Source: a bacterium (lineage in GTDB: Bacteria > Spirochaetota > UBA4802 > UBA5550). From it: a stretch of 23,427 bases of DNA. The notes beneath the pieces were generated by a model. The model was given only the letters and a program-made list of their open reading frames with translations. It had not been told where the DNA came from and ran no database searches. The stretch lies in assembly GCA_024224995.1 (NCBI GenBank), contig JAAENB010001089.1, forward strand, positions 1-23,427, in the 5' to 3' direction. Within the stretch, counting starts at the first letter, position 1. Each line of letters opens with the position of its first letter. A program made the position numbers and the translations under genes. Positions 1 to 11,405 of this stretch are shown here, piece by piece.

Positions 1-3000
1 ATAACTTGCATATAAAAGATCACCTGCTTCCAGGCAGTATTGATAACTCTGCATAAGGTACTCTAAGTTTTCTTTTATAGGTTTTTTCCAGTGGTTAAAC
101 CAGCAAAAATGATAAATACTTTTACCTTGCATTAATTTTGAGCCGTATTTGTCAGCAAGTTTTAATGAAAGGTGGGCATATTCATATCCATTATCAATTT
201 CACCTAATATACCGTTAAGCATAATAGCATGAAAGGTGTACGTTATTGGAGATAAAGGATAATTTCCATGTTTTAACGTCAGGTTTATTGCTTTTTCGAT
301 AAAAATCGGCATTAAATAAGAACCGGACAGGTATGCCGGAGTCGCGCATTGCAGCATAATGCTTATTGTGGCTAATATTTCAGGATCAGTTAATTCCTGT
401 TGATTTATGAGGTCTTGAATTTTTCTTTTGCCCAGTTTTTTTTGGGACTCTTCTAATTCAAGAGGTACAGCAGACTCATCTGTCACTTCCGGCAATATTA
501 CTCCTAACTCTTTAAGAGCCTTCCTGCCTACATCTAATGCTTCCTGGAGTTTCATCTGGGAAGTATAATGATAAATCTCAAGGGTATAGACTTTAACTTT
601 ATCCAGTAATGTTTTCGCATTTTCTAATATCACCCTGAACAGTTCTTCCGCTTCTTCAAAATGGGTCGCAACATATTCAGCTTCGGACCATTCTATATAT
701 AAGGAAACAGTTCTATCGTACTCAATTTCCCATGAGTTTTCCGGCAGCAGTTCCGCGCCATGTTTGAAAAAATCTATGGCAGCATCATAGGCTGCGGAAT
801 TTTTAGCTTTTTTCCCGGCAATGAGGTTTAGATTCATGAGCTCTTGTTTTTCTTTTTCCGAAAGCAGCTTTTTAGCAAGGTTCAGCTGGTTTGCTATATT
901 AAAGACGTTTTCATCAACGGTTATATTTTTTTTCCCATCCTGTAAAACAATACTTCCTATTTTATGATGAAGTTCTTCCTGCTGTTTTTCTTCTATCAAT
1001 GAATAAGCGGCTTCCTGAACTTTGTCATGGGCAAAGTGCAGATCCTCTTCAATCTTTATTATCATACCTTGATTAATCGCTTCCTTCAGGTCTTCAAAGA
1101 TCTTATCTTCGGATTTTTTAATAACGAGGGAAAGTGTATCCAGCTTGATCTTTGCTCCAATACAGGAGGCGGTTTGTATAATATCTAAAGTGCATGACGG
1201 TAATTTATTGATGGCATTTGCCATAAGGGTAATCACATTATTGGTAATTCCAGCCTGTTCGATCTTAGAGATATCCCAGTTCCATCCCTGTTTAAACTCG
1301 ATCAAATTATTGTGATATAAGGTTTTTAAAAATTCTTTTACAAAAAACGGGTTTCCTGCAGTCTTGGTTTCAATAAGACGCGAGAAATCGCCTGTTTCTT
1401 CCATAGAACAATACAGGGAATCAGCCAGCATTTCACTGATATTGTTCTTTGTCAGAGGCGCCAGGGTAATGTTGGACCAAAACAATCCCTTTTCTTTCAT
1501 TTTCTCCTGCATGGTAATAAATGGGTGTCCGCTATTGACCTCGTTGTCACGATAGGCGCCAATAAAAAACATATATTCCAATTCAGGATCGCCCAGCAGT
1601 ATATCAATTAATTGTAAGCTGGCATTGTCGGCCCATTGGAAATCATCGATAAATAAAACAAGCGGGTGCTCCTTTTTCGCGAAAACCCTGATGAAATCCT
1701 GGAAAACCATATTAAACCGGTTTTGCGCTTCTACGGGCGGTAATTCTTCAACAGCCTCCTGTTCTTCAATAATTAATTCTATTTCGGGAATAACATCAAT
1801 TATTACCTGTCCGTTATTACCCACAGCGTCCAGGATCGCGTCCTTCCACCGGTCTACTTTCATTTCACTTTCCGTAAGAAGGTGATTCGTCAATTCTCTG
1901 AATGCCTGGATAAGAGCGGTATAGGGAATACTTCTTTTCAGGAGATCATATTTTCCGCCAATAAAATATCCCTGTTTTTCGATCATTGGTTTATGTATTT
2001 CATGAATCAGCGCCGACTTGCCGATTCCCGAAGGCCCGGAAAAAAAGATTATTTCTTTTTTCCCGGAAGAGGCTTTTTTAAAAAGCTCCATTAAATGGGC
2101 AGTCTCATTTTCTCTGCCATAGAGCTTCTCCGGAATAAGAAATATTTCCGGTATATCTTTTTCTCCAATCGTAAATTCTTCTATCATGCCGTTATTTTTT
2201 ATTTGATTATAGCATCGTTCAAGATCAGCCTTGAGCCCCAGGGCGCTCTGGTAACGGTCCTCAGCCATTTTTGAAAGAAGCTTCATTGTAATACCGGATA
2301 CTACCGCAGGAATATTGACATTTCGATGGTGGCAGGAAACCGGTTCCAGGGCAATATGGGCATGGATCAGCTCCATTGATAATTCTTTTTCAAAAGGAAC
2401 TTTCCCCGTGAGTAATTTATACAGAGTAACTCCCAGGGAATAAAAGTCGGCACGATAATCAACAGAACGGTTCATCCTTCCGGTCTGCTCCGGCGCGATA
2501 TAGTTCAGGGTTCCTTCTACCCGTTCCGCGTCCACAGCACCCGGGGTTTCTCGCTGGACCTCTGCCGCAATACTTAAATCGGTAATCTTTACTTCTTTTG
2601 TTTCGGGGTTAATAAGTATATTATTGGGATTAATATCTTTGTGAATAACATTGTGGGAATGAATCTCCTCAAGAATAGTTACAACCTTAATCGCGATTTC
2701 AAGGATTTCTTCCAAACCCGGCATTGCAGTATTAGCATAATCACCAAGAGGAACTCCGCCAAAGTCCTCAAGAACAAGGGCTTTACTATGTTTTATATTT
2801 TCCAGGGAATAGTGATTTATAATGCCGGGAACATCCGCCAGGGCACGGCCAATTTTTAACTCATGATCGAGTTGTTTCAAGTCCCTCATAGAGGGAAACT
2901 CGGCTTGCAAGAATTTGACAATTACCGGTTTGGAATCTTCTTCCCGGGTTCCCCGGAAAACAAAAATCCTATTGTTTTCATAGATTTTATCGAAGAGCCG

Positions 3001-3021
3001 GTATCCAATGAGCTCAGTCAT
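1..3021 (-). CDS. Giant Ser/Thr protein kinase-AAA ATPase sensor, partial (runs off left edge)
   Basis: The N-terminal 1007 residues are visible and the frame is open to base 1, so the C-terminus is missing. Residues 1-265 form a protein kinase domain. It has the beta3 Lys (VIVKF, K36), alphaC Glu (E54), catalytic loop HKDINPNN (D129, N134), metal-binding Asp in the degenerate DFG (TDLS, D148), and the APE-type family signature [20 protein letters not shown]. An AAA_16-type ATPase follows, with Walker A GPSGIGKS (K335) and Walker B LFIDD (D459/D460). After that comes an alpha-helical, TPR-like region that continues off the window. Residues 1-24 align without gaps to the 4043-10405 paralogue, which in its C-terminal half adds GAF, PAS, histidine kinase and REC domains; whether this copy has them cannot be seen. 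The ATG at 3021 is preceded by AAGGGGGTG. It lies 65 nt after the REC-GGDEF gene and is probably co-transcribed. Likely a cytoplasmic signal integrator; the ligand is unknown. Confidence 0.9.
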   Translation of the reverse strand, partial: MTELIGYRLFDKIYENNRIFVFRGTREEDSKPVIVKFLQAEFPSMRDLKQLDHELKIGRALADVPGIINHYSLENIKHSKALVLEDFGGVPLGDYANTAMPGLEEILEIAIKVVTILEEIHSHNVIHKDINPNNILINPETKEVKITDLSIAAEVQRETPGAVDAERVEGTLNYIAPEQTGRMNRSVDYRADFYSLGVTLYKLLTGKVPFEKELSMELIHAHIALEPVSCHHRNVNIPAVVSGITMKLLSKMAEDRYQSALGLKADLERCYNQIKNNGMIEEFTIGEKDIPEIFLIPEKLYGRENETAHLMELFKKASSGKKEIIFFSGPSGIGKSALIHEIHKPMIEKQGYFIGGKYDLLKRSIPYTALIQAFRELTNHLLTESEMKVDRWKDAILDAVGNNGQVIIDVIPEIELIIEEQEAVEELPPVEAQNRFNMVFQDFIRVFAKKEHPLVLFIDDFQWADNASLQLIDILLGDPELEYMFFIGAYRDNEVNSGHPFITMQEKMKEKGLFWSNITLAPLTKNNISEMLADSLYCSMEETGDFSRLIETKTAGNPFFVKEFLKTLYHNNLIEFKQGWNWDISKIEQAGITNNVITLMANAINKLPSCTLDIIQTASCIGAKIKLDTLSLVIKKSEDKIFEDLKEAINQGMIIKIEEDLHFAHDKVQEAAYSLIEEKQQEELHHKIGSIVLQDGKKNITVDENVFNIANQLNLAKKLLSEKEKQELMNLNLIAGKKAKNSAAYDAAIDFFKHGAELLPENSWEIEYDRTVSLYIEWSEAEYVATHFEEAEELFRVILENAKTLLDKVKVYTLEIYHYTSQMKLQEALDVGRKALKELGVILPEVTDESAVPLELEESQKKLGKRKIQDLINQQELTDPEILATISIMLQCATPAYLSGSYLMPIFIEKAINLTLKHGNYPLSPITYTFHAIMLNGILGEIDNGYEYAHLSLKLADKYGSKLMQGKSIYHFCWFNHWKKPIKENLEYLMQSYQYCLEAGDLLYASY

Positions 3022-3086
3022 GAGCCACCCCCTTGATCAACAACCGTTTTTCCTACCTGTAAATAACGAAAACCATTAGTTCTTTA

Positions 3087-4046
3087 TTATGATTCAATCC
3101 TGTTCCTGCCGTTCTCTTTGGCTTTATACAACAGCCCGTCTGCTTTTTTAATGAGCGCGATTACATCTTCATCACTCCGGGTACACATCCCACCGCTAAT
3201 GGTTGTCTGCAGCCCCTCTTCCCGCCATGAAAGATCTTCAATGGCCTGCCGTATTTTTTCAGCAGTTCTAAATCCATTTTCGGCATCGGTCTTTGGGAGA
3301 ATAACCAGGAATTCCTCACCGCCGTATCTCCCGATTATATCCGAATCCCGGAGACTTTCTTTAAGGGTTGAGGATATTTTAACCAATACCTCATCACCGG
3401 TCTGGTGGCCATAGGTATCATTGATATTTTTAAAATGATCAATATCAAACATGATAATTGAAACCGTATCGGGGTAGCGGTTATCTCTGGAAAGTTCCTG
3501 GGAGAGTCTTTCAATAATATAATTATGGTTGTATAACTCAGTAAGGCTGTCGGTAATTACCATCTCTTCAAGGATAGAATTCTTTTTTTTCAATTCCTCA
3601 GCGTATTCTTTTAGTTCTGCTGAAATTTCCAGGATAATATCTTTACTTTTTTTCAGCTCAAGGTGGGTTTTTACCCTGGCTAAGAGTTCCGCTGAACTGA
3701 AGGGTTTAGTAATATAATCAACAGCACCAAGTTCAAAACCATTCACAATATCTTTGGTTTCTGTTTTCGCGGTTAAAAATATAATGGGAATGTTTTTCGT
3801 TTCAGGAGATCCTTTCAGATTTTTGCAAACTTCAAAACCGTCCATAACGGGCATCATAATATCCAGAAGAATAAGGTCCGGAGGGATTTCATTGACCATG
3901 GCAAGAGCTTCTTCTCCATTGGTCGCAAAAGCGAGCTGGTATTCTTCTTTATCCAGGGTGTTTCCCATAACCTGGAGGTTTTTCGGAACATCATCAACAA
4001 TGAGTATCATTGCTTCTTTTAAGGTAATTTCGATGTCTTCATTCAT
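3087..4046 (-). CDS. Response regulator with GGDEF output (diguanylate cyclase), second copy
   Basis: A 319-residue protein. The N-terminal REC domain (about residues 13-130) has acidic pocket DD (18-19), phospho-acceptor D62 ([11 protein letters not shown]) and the conserved KPF lysine (YITKPF). A helical linker spans about 130-165, followed by a GGDEF domain at 165-319. The active-site motif GGEEF is at 242-246, and an inhibitory I-site RDSD is at 233-236, at the PleD-like spacing from GGEEF. It should therefore make c-di-GMP from two GTP when phosphorylated and be product-inhibited. The architecture resembles WspR or PleD, with a single REC. The ATG overlaps the TGA of the giant kinase upstream by four bases (ATGA), with AGGAGAG as the ribosome site, so translation is likely coupled. 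It is a close paralogue of the 10431-11405 gene and ends in the same GRNRIES sequence. Confidence 0.95.
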   Translation of the reverse strand: MNEDIEITLKEAMILIVDDVPKNLQVMGNTLDKEEYQLAFATNGEEALAMVNEIPPDLILLDIMMPVMDGFEVCKNLKGSPETKNIPIIFLTAKTETKDIVNGFELGAVDYITKPFSSAELLARVKTHLELKKSKDIILEISAELKEYAEELKKKNSILEEMVITDSLTELYNHNYIIERLSQELSRDNRYPDTVSIIMFDIDHFKNINDTYGHQTGDEVLVKISSTLKESLRDSDIIGRYGGEEFLVILPKTDAENGFRTAEKIRQAIEDLSWREEGLQTTISGGMCTRSDEDVIALIKKADGLLYKAKENGRNRIES

Positions 4047-7000
4047 GACTCTCTCCTGTGTCCGGCAGCCCGGTCAATCTTTTTTACAATCTCAGCGAAA
4101 ATACCCAGAGTATTGGGCAGGTTTTCCATGTCATAGCTTTTTACCTGCTTTCCAAGTCTTTCACTCCAATCTTTGAGTATATCGATATCGTACTCAAATC
4201 CCAATTCTTTGATCCGTGCTGCAAATTTTTCAATTTCACTGATGAAATATTTTTTACTCATTTTTTCCCAGGTGGGCATAATTTCATTATTAAGAATGCG
4301 GGCCAATTCCGGAAGCCTGGATAGAATCTCAGGGGGAAGAGAGTCGAATGAAAATTCCGGAGGGGATTGCTGTTCCTTGATAGGGGAAGGAGTTTCCCGG
4401 CTGGTATAGGGCAGAAAACGGATCATTTCAGTGAATAATTCTTTTTTGCTTACGGGTTTTTTAAGGTAGCCGTTAAATCCAGCTGCTTTTATTTTCTCCT
4501 CACTTTTTTCCATCACGGATGCTGTTATTGCAACGATGGGAATTTCCTTGCTCGCGTCTACTTCTTTCAGAATCCGGGCAGCGTCATATCCATCCATCAC
4601 CGGCATCCGAATGTCCATAAATACCAGATTGGGTTGATATAGTACTGCCAGGTCCACGGCTTCTTTTCCATTTGCCGCTTCAATTACAGTGATATTGGGT
4701 ATTTTCAGAAATTTCTTTAACAGGACCAGGTTCGAAGGATTGTCATCGGCAATTAAGATCAGCACTTCTTCAAACTGTATTGAATCGATTGAACTTTCCG
4801 GAGACGCTGCCGGTGTATCTTTAACTGCTGAGATCGAGACATCCTTCAATTGTACTATAAAACTACTTCCTTTACCGGGCCTGCTTTTCACGGAAATAGA
4901 ACCGTTCATCATCTCAACAAGGCGTTTGGTGATAGACAAACCCAGGCCGGTACCGCCATATTTCGCAGCACTCTGTCCGGATTGTTGTTTGAATGCTTCA
5001 AAAATTCTATCCAGCTGATCCTCTGCTATTCCAATGCCCGTATCCTGGACAGAGATAGAAAGTTCCAGGGAACTGTTTTCTTCTATTATTCGTTCTTTAA
5101 AAACGGACAGTTTTATATAACCCTCATCAGTAAACTTTACGGCATTTCCAACAAGATTAAACAGAACCTGCCGCAGGCGGGTTTCATCAAGAAGCAATCC
5201 CCGGGGAAGTGATTCGTCTATTTCAACCAGGAAATCTATTTTTTTGGAACCTGTTTCCCGGGAAAAAATATTCCTGATCTCATGACAAACAGAATGAAGG
5301 TTCACGGAATGATATTGAAGCTCAAGCATGCCGGCTTCTATTTTGGAAAGATCAAGAATGTCATTAATCAGGTGAAGCAGGGTTCTTCCGCTGGACGTTA
5401 TGGCGGATAAATACTCTTTATGGTTTTCATCCTCTATTTGTTCTTCTAATAATTCAGAAAATCCTAAAATAGAATTCATAGGGGTTCTAATCTCGTGGCT
5501 CATATTGGCGATAAATTCACTCTTGGCAAGAGCTGCTGCTTCAGCGGCATCTCTTGCTATTTTAAATTCTTCAGCGCGTTTTTTTTGAGTAACATCTTCC
5601 AGGGTTCCTTCATAATACGACGGTTTTTTCGTATCATTCGTAACAGTATGTACATTCATGGAAACATAGATAATACTACCATCCTTTTTATAGCTGCTGG
5701 TTTTAAAATCTTTAACAAAACCGTTGTTTTGTATCTGCTCCATGAATACCGCAAATTTTTCCGGGTCTGCGTTCAACTCATCTTTGATAGAAAAAATTCC
5801 GGTTATGAGGTCGTCCGGAGAATCATATCCGAAAATTTGGGCAAACGCCGGGTTCACCGTTATTAACCTGCCGGAAGAATCGGCCTGGAAAATTCCGGAA
5901 GCGGAATTTTCAACAATTCCCCTGTATTTTTCTTCCGAATCTCTGAGCGCTTCTTCGGCCCGCTGGCGTTCTTCAATCTCCTGCCGAAGATTCTGATAGA
6001 GCGAAGCATTTTCAAGAGAAATAGCAGCCTGTGCGGCCAGAAGCTTGAGTGTTTCCTGGCGTTCACTGGTAAAGGTTCCTTTACTCAGATTATTTTCAAG
6101 GTACAGAATTGCGGTGAGTTTGTTTTGGTGAATAACCGGCATACAGAGAATCGATTTTGGAAGATTTGTATTAATATACCAGTCCCGGGAGAAAAATTTA
6201 TCGCTTGCCGCGTCATCAAGAACAACACTTGCACGGGTTCTGTTGACATAGCGGATAATAGCTTCGGGCACAATCCTGTTTTTTTCAAGAGGTACGGATT
6301 GCAAAACGGTGATCTCTTCGTTCCCTATAACACCTTCCGCTTCTATATAAAAAGATTCATCCTTCTTAAGAATAAGAACACCTTTTTCAGCGCCGGCATT
6401 TTCCATCATAACCCGCACCAGGTTTCGTAAGAGTTTTTCTATTACTATTTCACCGGCAATGGTATGAGAAGCTTTCATGATGGTAGATATATCCAGTAAT
6501 TTACCGGAAAACGAGGTTGTCGTTACCGGGAGGACTGCTCCCTCAACTACTGAAGATTCAGGCTCCGGTTTTCCACTGGTTGACGGGGTATCAATTATTG
6601 GAGCATATTTTTTCATGAGCGCCTTTATTTTTATTTTCGCTCCCCAATTGGAAAAACAGTAATAAGCCTCTGTCATATAAAAGCTCGCGAGTTTTTCAAT
6701 TTTCCGGTCCAAATAAAATTTAGCCGCGCACTCATTTGCAATTGCCTCGTCCTGGAGAAATTTATTCCGCCTGGCCAGGGAAATTGCTTTATCGTACAAT
6801 TTTACGGCAGACATGCCCCGCGCTATGCGGAATCGTTCTGCTTCCACAAGAAGATATTTATGCTGAAAATTTTGGGGAGCAAGATCGGCCCATTTTTTCA
6901 TTTTATTCTGATGTGTTTTCACCAGGACCAGGTATTTTTTTTGTTCTTTTGGGCTTGCTGCCGGGTAATGAGCCAGAAGGGAGAGAGAGTAATAGAAATA

Positions 7001-10000
7001 ATGTTCCGCAACAAAGTACATGCCAATCATGCCGCTAAGGTAGTTGTTTCCCGTCTGTGCCGCTTGGATCGCTTGTTCGTGAGAGTCATTAATATAAAAA
7101 AGAATTTGCTTTGCAACTGAATGAAAACCTAATGAATTCATATCATTGACGGTAATCCAATGAGTCAACAGTTCTTCTTCATCCGCGATTCCGCCCTTTA
7201 TGATGAGTTTGTTTTCTGTCATCTCACTCAAATTAACAACGAATTGATTCCAGAATTTATATAACTTGGAGGCATTTTCTTTTTGTAACTTCTCCATAAC
7301 TTCGTTGTACTGTTCAAATTTTTCTTTTAAATCATCAAGGGGAGTACCAATAAAAAATAATTTAAAAAAATAATGGTTTACGGCATAAGACGCAAATTCA
7401 AGATCTCCCGTTTCAATTCCGCTTTGATGCGCTTCCAGAAGATATTCAAGATCTTTCCTCACATGATTTTTCCAGTGATTGATCATTGAACCGAAAAGAA
7501 AATATACTTTGGATTTTAATTCCCTGGCATTAAATTTTTCAAGAACCTGTAATGCCAGTTTGCCAAAACTATATCCCTTTTCAATATCTCCTGATTTTCC
7601 AATAAGCATAACTGAATAAAAAACATAAATAAAGGCCGATTGGTGTGAATTACCATGTTTTAATGAAAGATTCACCAGTTTTAAAATAAGAATGGGCCAG
7701 TAATCGGGAACTCCAATATAACTTGGAATAGTGCAGGATGTTAGAATCGAGGAAATCGCTAATTTCTGAGGATCCTTTAGTTCCTTCAGGTTTACCAGGT
7801 CATCAACATTTTTTTTCCTTATATTCATGTATAAGGAAAGACTTTCTTTAAATAGAAAAAAGCGGTTAGCTTTTTGCGGCATGTTGAAACCGATCATCTT
7901 TAACGCTTTTTTTCCGAATTCTACCGCCTCATTTAATTTTTGTAAAATTGTATAATTGGCAATTTTTATCTGGTAGACAGGTATTTTTTCCAATACTGTT
8001 TTTGCGTTTTGCAAAACCGCATCAAAAAAAAGTTCACTTGCCTTATATTCCCCGGCAAGAAAAGCTATTTCTCCACATTCGGTGTATAGTTGTCGTGATA
8101 AAGTATACTCCGACTCCCAGGAGTCAGGTGGAAGGAGGTTTCTACTGTTCTCTAGAAATTTGTTTGCTGCTTCGTATGCGGTAGAGCTCTTCGCGCGTAA
8201 CGCGGCTTTAAAATTTAACCGGGCAAGATCTGTTTTTTCTTCTTCTGAAGAGATTAAAACAATTGCGCGGTTAAATTGTTCAACAATCTCAAATATCGTA
8301 TCATCTAATTTTTCATCAGGTGTTCTTTTAAGCAGTACTTTCCCGATATTGTAATGAATTTGAGTTCGTTCCTCTTCTTCAATAAGAGAATAAACTGCTT
8401 CCCGGACTCTGTTGTGAGCAAACTGCTCACCAATACTCATTTTTATGATCATTCCTTCATCTATAGCACCGGTTAATCCTTTGCGGAGTTCATCTTCTGA
8501 TACGTCATATACTCCAAAAAGAGTTGCCAGATCGAATTTAACTCCTATACATGAAGCAACCTTTAATACATTCCGCATATTTTCGGGAAGCTTCTTAACC
8601 CTTTCGGCCATTAGTTCTATTACATTGTCGGTAATTCCCGCCTGACGAATTTTTTTTATGTCAAAGCTCCAGTTTTGACCGTACGTAATGAATTTTTCCT
8701 CATATAAACTGGTTAAGAATTTATTTATAAAAAATGGATTGCCGCCGCTTTTAAGTTTTATAAGGGCTGCCAATTCTGCGGTATGTTCAAGAGGGATAGA
8801 GAGCGTTTCGGAAATCAACTGGTTTATATGGTCGCTTTCCAATCTTTTCAAAACAACCGTTTTGAAATCATCTCCTTTTTGATTTATTTCATCTAAAATA
8901 ATCATAAGCGGATGAGACTCATTGACCTCCGGATCACGATATGCTCCTATTATTAACAGGTTTTTGATTTCAGTACCTGTCGATATTGCCTGGAGTAATT
9001 TTAAACTGGCACTGTCTATCCATTGCAGGTCATCAAGGAAAAGAACAAGCGGATGATCCTTCCCGGCCAATGTTTTGATGAAGTTCCGGAAAACAAAGTT
9101 AAACCGGTTCTGGTTTTCCGAAGAGGGAAGTTCCGGAACGGGCTGTTGAAGACCGATAATAAGTTTCAGGTCGGGAATAACATCCAGAATTATTTGCCCG
9201 TTTGCCCCCAGGCTGGATAGTATTGACTCTTTCCATAGTGCTATAGTCTCATCACTGCCCGTAAGGAGCTGGTGAATAAGATCCTGGAAAGCCTGGATAA
9301 ATGAACTATAGGGAATATTCTGTTTGTATTGCTCAAATTTGCCGGAAATAAAAAAACCGTTTTTCTTTACCAGCGGTCGTTGTATTTCATTGATTAAAAA
9401 TGATTTTCCAATCCCGGGAGGGCCTGCGAAAAATATCATGCGGAATCCTTCGTTTGCCGCAATGGAAAATTCATCAAATAATGTTTCAACTTCTTTCTCG
9501 CGTCCGTAAAGCTTTTCCGGAATATGAAACCATTCCGGGATATCATTTTTTCCAATTTCAATCGCTTCGATTTTTTTTCCGGTTTTGAGCATCCCGGAGC
9601 ATTTTTCCAGGTCCGATTTTAATCCTGAAATGCTCTGGTACCTGTCTTCTGCCGCCTTTGCAAGTAACTTTATAACAATATTTGATACGGTCTCCGGAAT
9701 ATTGGGATTTTCCGTATGAGGAGGAACCGGGGCAATGGCAATATGAGAATGAACCAGTTCCATAGGATCTTTTGTGTCAAAGGGAACTGATCCTGTTAAC
9801 ATTTCGTAGAAGATTATTCCCAGAGAATATAGATCCGACCGGAAATCAACGGAACGGTTCATTCTCCCTGTCTGCTCCGGGGAAATATACGCGAGAGAAC
9901 CTTCGAGCTCTTCGGGATTTTTTGCGGCACCGGTCTCTTTTTGTATTTCCGATGCGATGCGGAAACCGGTAATTTTTACTTTTTTTGTTTCCGGGTGTAT

Positions 10001-10405
10001 GAAAATGTTGCCCGGTTTTATGTCCTTATGAATGATATTCTTTCTGTGGATCTCTCCCAGAATAGTGGCAATCGTAATAATAATATCCAGTGTTTCTTGC
10101 AGGGAGAAGGAATGGGACCTGAGGTGCTCATTGAGCAGGATTGCTCCATAATCTTCTATAATAAGGATTTTATTGAGTCCTGCGTTTTCAATGGAATATG
10201 GAGCAGCAACACCCGGTAAATCAAGAGACCGGCTTATGTTAAAATCATGCTGCAACTGGTTTAAGTCGCTTGTTGAGGGATGGTCCACTCTGAGAAACCT
10301 GGCAAGGACCGGAAGATTGTCCCGGCTCCTGATTCCCCGGTAGAAAATTTCTTTTTCGGTTTCAAAAAGTTTTTGGTTAAAATTGAACCCTTCAAGACCA
10401 ATCAT
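4043..10405 (-). CDS. Giant hybrid: Ser/Thr (pseudo)kinase-AAA-helical repeat-GAF-PAS-histidine kinase-REC
   Basis: A 2120-residue multidomain sensor. Domains in order: protein kinase-like (1-265); AAA_16 ATPase with Walker A GPPGIGKS (K334) and Walker B LFLDD (D458/459); a long TPR-like helical region (about 620-1290); GAF (about 1320-1460); short coiled coil; PAS (about 1485-1600); HisKA with H-box NMSHEIRTP (H1637); HATPase with NAVKF, DTGIGI and GGTGLGL; REC with phospho-acceptor D1931 ([12 protein letters not shown]); and a helical tail of about 100 residues. No membrane segment is evident, so it is cytoplasmic. The kinase-like domain keeps HKDIKPGN (D128, N133) but has R36 for the beta3 Lys, D54 for the alphaC Glu and GFR (G147) for DFG. 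It is therefore probably inactive as a Ser/Thr kinase, while the histidine kinase half looks intact. I chose ATG 10405 over an in-frame TTG at 10441: it aligns end to end with the 1-3021 paralogue and follows a GGGG ribosome site. It overlaps the next gene by ATGA. Confidence 0.93.
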   Translation of the reverse strand: MIGLEGFNFNQKLFETEKEIFYRGIRSRDNLPVLARFLRVDHPSTSDLNQLQHDFNISRSLDLPGVAAPYSIENAGLNKILIIEDYGAILLNEHLRSHSFSLQETLDIIITIATILGEIHRKNIIHKDIKPGNIFIHPETKKVKITGFRIASEIQKETGAAKNPEELEGSLAYISPEQTGRMNRSVDFRSDLYSLGIIFYEMLTGSVPFDTKDPMELVHSHIAIAPVPPHTENPNIPETVSNIVIKLLAKAAEDRYQSISGLKSDLEKCSGMLKTGKKIEAIEIGKNDIPEWFHIPEKLYGREKEVETLFDEFSIAANEGFRMIFFAGPPGIGKSFLINEIQRPLVKKNGFFISGKFEQYKQNIPYSSFIQAFQDLIHQLLTGSDETIALWKESILSSLGANGQIILDVIPDLKLIIGLQQPVPELPSSENQNRFNFVFRNFIKTLAGKDHPLVLFLDDLQWIDSASLKLLQAISTGTEIKNLLIIGAYRDPEVNESHPLMIILDEINQKGDDFKTVVLKRLESDHINQLISETLSIPLEHTAELAALIKLKSGGNPFFINKFLTSLYEEKFITYGQNWSFDIKKIRQAGITDNVIELMAERVKKLPENMRNVLKVASCIGVKFDLATLFGVYDVSEDELRKGLTGAIDEGMIIKMSIGEQFAHNRVREAVYSLIEEEERTQIHYNIGKVLLKRTPDEKLDDTIFEIVEQFNRAIVLISSEEEKTDLARLNFKAALRAKSSTAYEAANKFLENSRNLLPPDSWESEYTLSRQLYTECGEIAFLAGEYKASELFFDAVLQNAKTVLEKIPVYQIKIANYTILQKLNEAVEFGKKALKMIGFNMPQKANRFFLFKESLSLYMNIRKKNVDDLVNLKELKDPQKLAISSILTSCTIPSYIGVPDYWPILILKLVNLSLKHGNSHQSAFIYVFYSVMLIGKSGDIEKGYSFGKLALQVLEKFNARELKSKVYFLFGSMINHWKNHVRKDLEYLLEAHQSGIETGDLEFASYAVNHYFFKLFFIGTPLDDLKEKFEQYNEVMEKLQKENASKLYKFWNQFVVNLSEMTENKLIIKGGIADEEELLTHWITVNDMNSLGFHSVAKQILFYINDSHEQAIQAAQTGNNYLSGMIGMYFVAEHYFYYSLSLLAHYPAASPKEQKKYLVLVKTHQNKMKKWADLAPQNFQHKYLLVEAERFRIARGMSAVKLYDKAISLARRNKFLQDEAIANECAAKFYLDRKIEKLASFYMTEAYYCFSNWGAKIKIKALMKKYAPIIDTPSTSGKPEPESSVVEGAVLPVTTTSFSGKLLDISTIMKASHTIAGEIVIEKLLRNLVRVMMENAGAEKGVLILKKDESFYIEAEGVIGNEEITVLQSVPLEKNRIVPEAIIRYVNRTRASVVLDDAASDKFFSRDWYINTNLPKSILCMPVIHQNKLTAILYLENNLSKGTFTSERQETLKLLAAQAAISLENASLYQNLRQEIEERQRAEEALRDSEEKYRGIVENSASGIFQADSSGRLITVNPAFAQIFGYDSPDDLITGIFSIKDELNADPEKFAVFMEQIQNNGFVKDFKTSSYKKDGSIIYVSMNVHTVTNDTKKPSYYEGTLEDVTQKKRAEEFKIARDAAEAAALAKSEFIANMSHEIRTPMNSILGFSELLEEQIEDENHKEYLSAITSSGRTLLHLINDILDLSKIEAGMLELQYHSVNLHSVCHEIRNIFSRETGSKKIDFLVEIDESLPRGLLLDETRLRQVLFNLVGNAVKFTDEGYIKLSVFKERIIEENSSLELSISVQDTGIGIAEDQLDRIFEAFKQQSGQSAAKYGGTGLGLSITKRLVEMMNGSISVKSRPGKGSSFIVQLKDVSISAVKDTPAASPESSIDSIQFEEVLILIADDNPSNLVLLKKFLKIPNITVIEAANGKEAVDLAVLYQPNLVFMDIRMPVMDGYDAARILKEVDASKEIPIVAITASVMEKSEEKIKAAGFNGYLKKPVSKKELFTEMIRFLPYTSRETPSPIKEQQSPPEFSFDSLPPEILSRLPELARILNNEIMPTWEKMSKKYFISEIEKFAARIKELGFEYDIDILKDWSERLGKQVKSYDMENLPNTLGIFAEIVKKIDRAAGHRRES

Positions 10406-10430
10406 AAAATTTTTCCCCGGTTTTATGGAA

Positions 10431-11405
10431 TTACGATTCAATCCTGTTTCTGCCGTTTTCTTTGGCCAGGTATAAAAGTTTATCCGCTTTTTTTATTAAT
10501 TCCACATCATTTCCATTTTCATGGGCACAAACGCCGCCGCTAATTGTTGTTTTTAATCCTTCAAAAGACCAGGTGAGCTCTTCAATGTCATGTCGAATTT
10601 TTTCCGCGGTGGTTATGCCCTGTTCAAGATTGGTATTCGTTAGAATAACCAGGAATTCCTCTCCGCCATAACGGCCAACAATATCAACTCTCCTGAGCCT
10701 GCTCTTGAGTATTGCTGAGACCCGGGAAAGAACTTCGTCACCAACCTGGTGCCCATGCATATCATTAATCTCTTTAAAATGATCAATATCAAACATTATA
10801 ATCGATAAATCCTGTGAATACCGGTTGCTCCGTTCTATTTCTTCGGTCAACCTGGTTATGGTATAATTGTGGTTGTATAATTCAGTAAGGCTGTCGGAAA
10901 TTGCCATTTCTTCAAGGATCATATTTTTCCTGATAAGTTCCTCTGAAATTTGCAGGATTATATCCTTGCTCCTTTTGAGTTCCAGGTGGGTTCTAACCCG
11001 TGCCAGCAATTCTGATGAATTAAAGGGCTTGGTAATATAATCAACAGCGCCAAACCGGAATCCCTTAACAATATCATCGGTTTCTGTTTTCGCAGTGAGA
11101 AAAATAATAGGAATACTCTTGGTTTTGGAAGATCCTTTTATTGTCGTGCACACTTCAAAACCGTTCATTTCGGGCATCATGATATCCAGAAGAATGAGAT
11201 CGGGAAAAATATCTTCTATCATGGGGATTGCCTCTTTCCCGTTTGTTGCGAAAGCAATCTGGTATCCTTCTTTGCTGAGGATATTGCCCATTACCTGGAG
11301 ATTTTTAGGAACGTCATCAACGATCAAGATCAATGATTCTTTCAGTGCTTCATATACCGTTCCCTTATCTTCTCCTGTTCCGCTTCTGTCATGATTATCA
11401 GTCAT
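10431..11405 (-). CDS. Response regulator with GGDEF output (diguanylate cyclase), first copy
   Basis: A 324-residue protein. The REC domain (about residues 24-142) has DD 30-31, acceptor D74 (LLDIMMPEMNG) and KPF lysine. A short helical linker leads to a GGDEF domain with GGEEF at 247-251 and I-site RRVD at 238-241, so c-di-GMP synthesis with product inhibition is predicted. I chose the ATG at 11405 rather than the longer in-frame start at 11477. The shorter start has a GAGAGGG ribosome site at good spacing and overlaps the preceding REC-kinase gene by only 8 nt, whereas the longer form would add 24 residues lying inside that gene. It stands 25 nt before the giant hybrid kinase. The same pairing recurs at 4046-3087 plus 3021-1, so this gene is half of a duplicated module. 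Its REC is very similar to the RECs of the 3087-4046 and 11398-12600 genes. Confidence 0.93.
   Translation of the reverse strand: MTDNHDRSGTGEDKGTVYEALKESLILIVDDVPKNLQVMGNILSKEGYQIAFATNGKEAIPMIEDIFPDLILLDIMMPEMNGFEVCTTIKGSSKTKSIPIIFLTAKTETDDIVKGFRFGAVDYITKPFNSSELLARVRTHLELKRSKDIILQISEELIRKNMILEEMAISDSLTELYNHNYTITRLTEEIERSNRYSQDLSIIMFDIDHFKEINDMHGHQVGDEVLSRVSAILKSRLRRVDIVGRYGGEEFLVILTNTNLEQGITTAEKIRHDIEELTWSFEGLKTTISGGVCAHENGNDVELIKKADKLLYLAKENGRNRIES

Noticed and set aside
10406..10441. Longer start (TTG at 10441) for the 2120-residue hybrid kinase
   Set aside because: It would overlap the cyclase stop, uses TTG, and adds 12 residues absent from the paralogue; the ATG at 10405 aligns exactly with the paralogue start.
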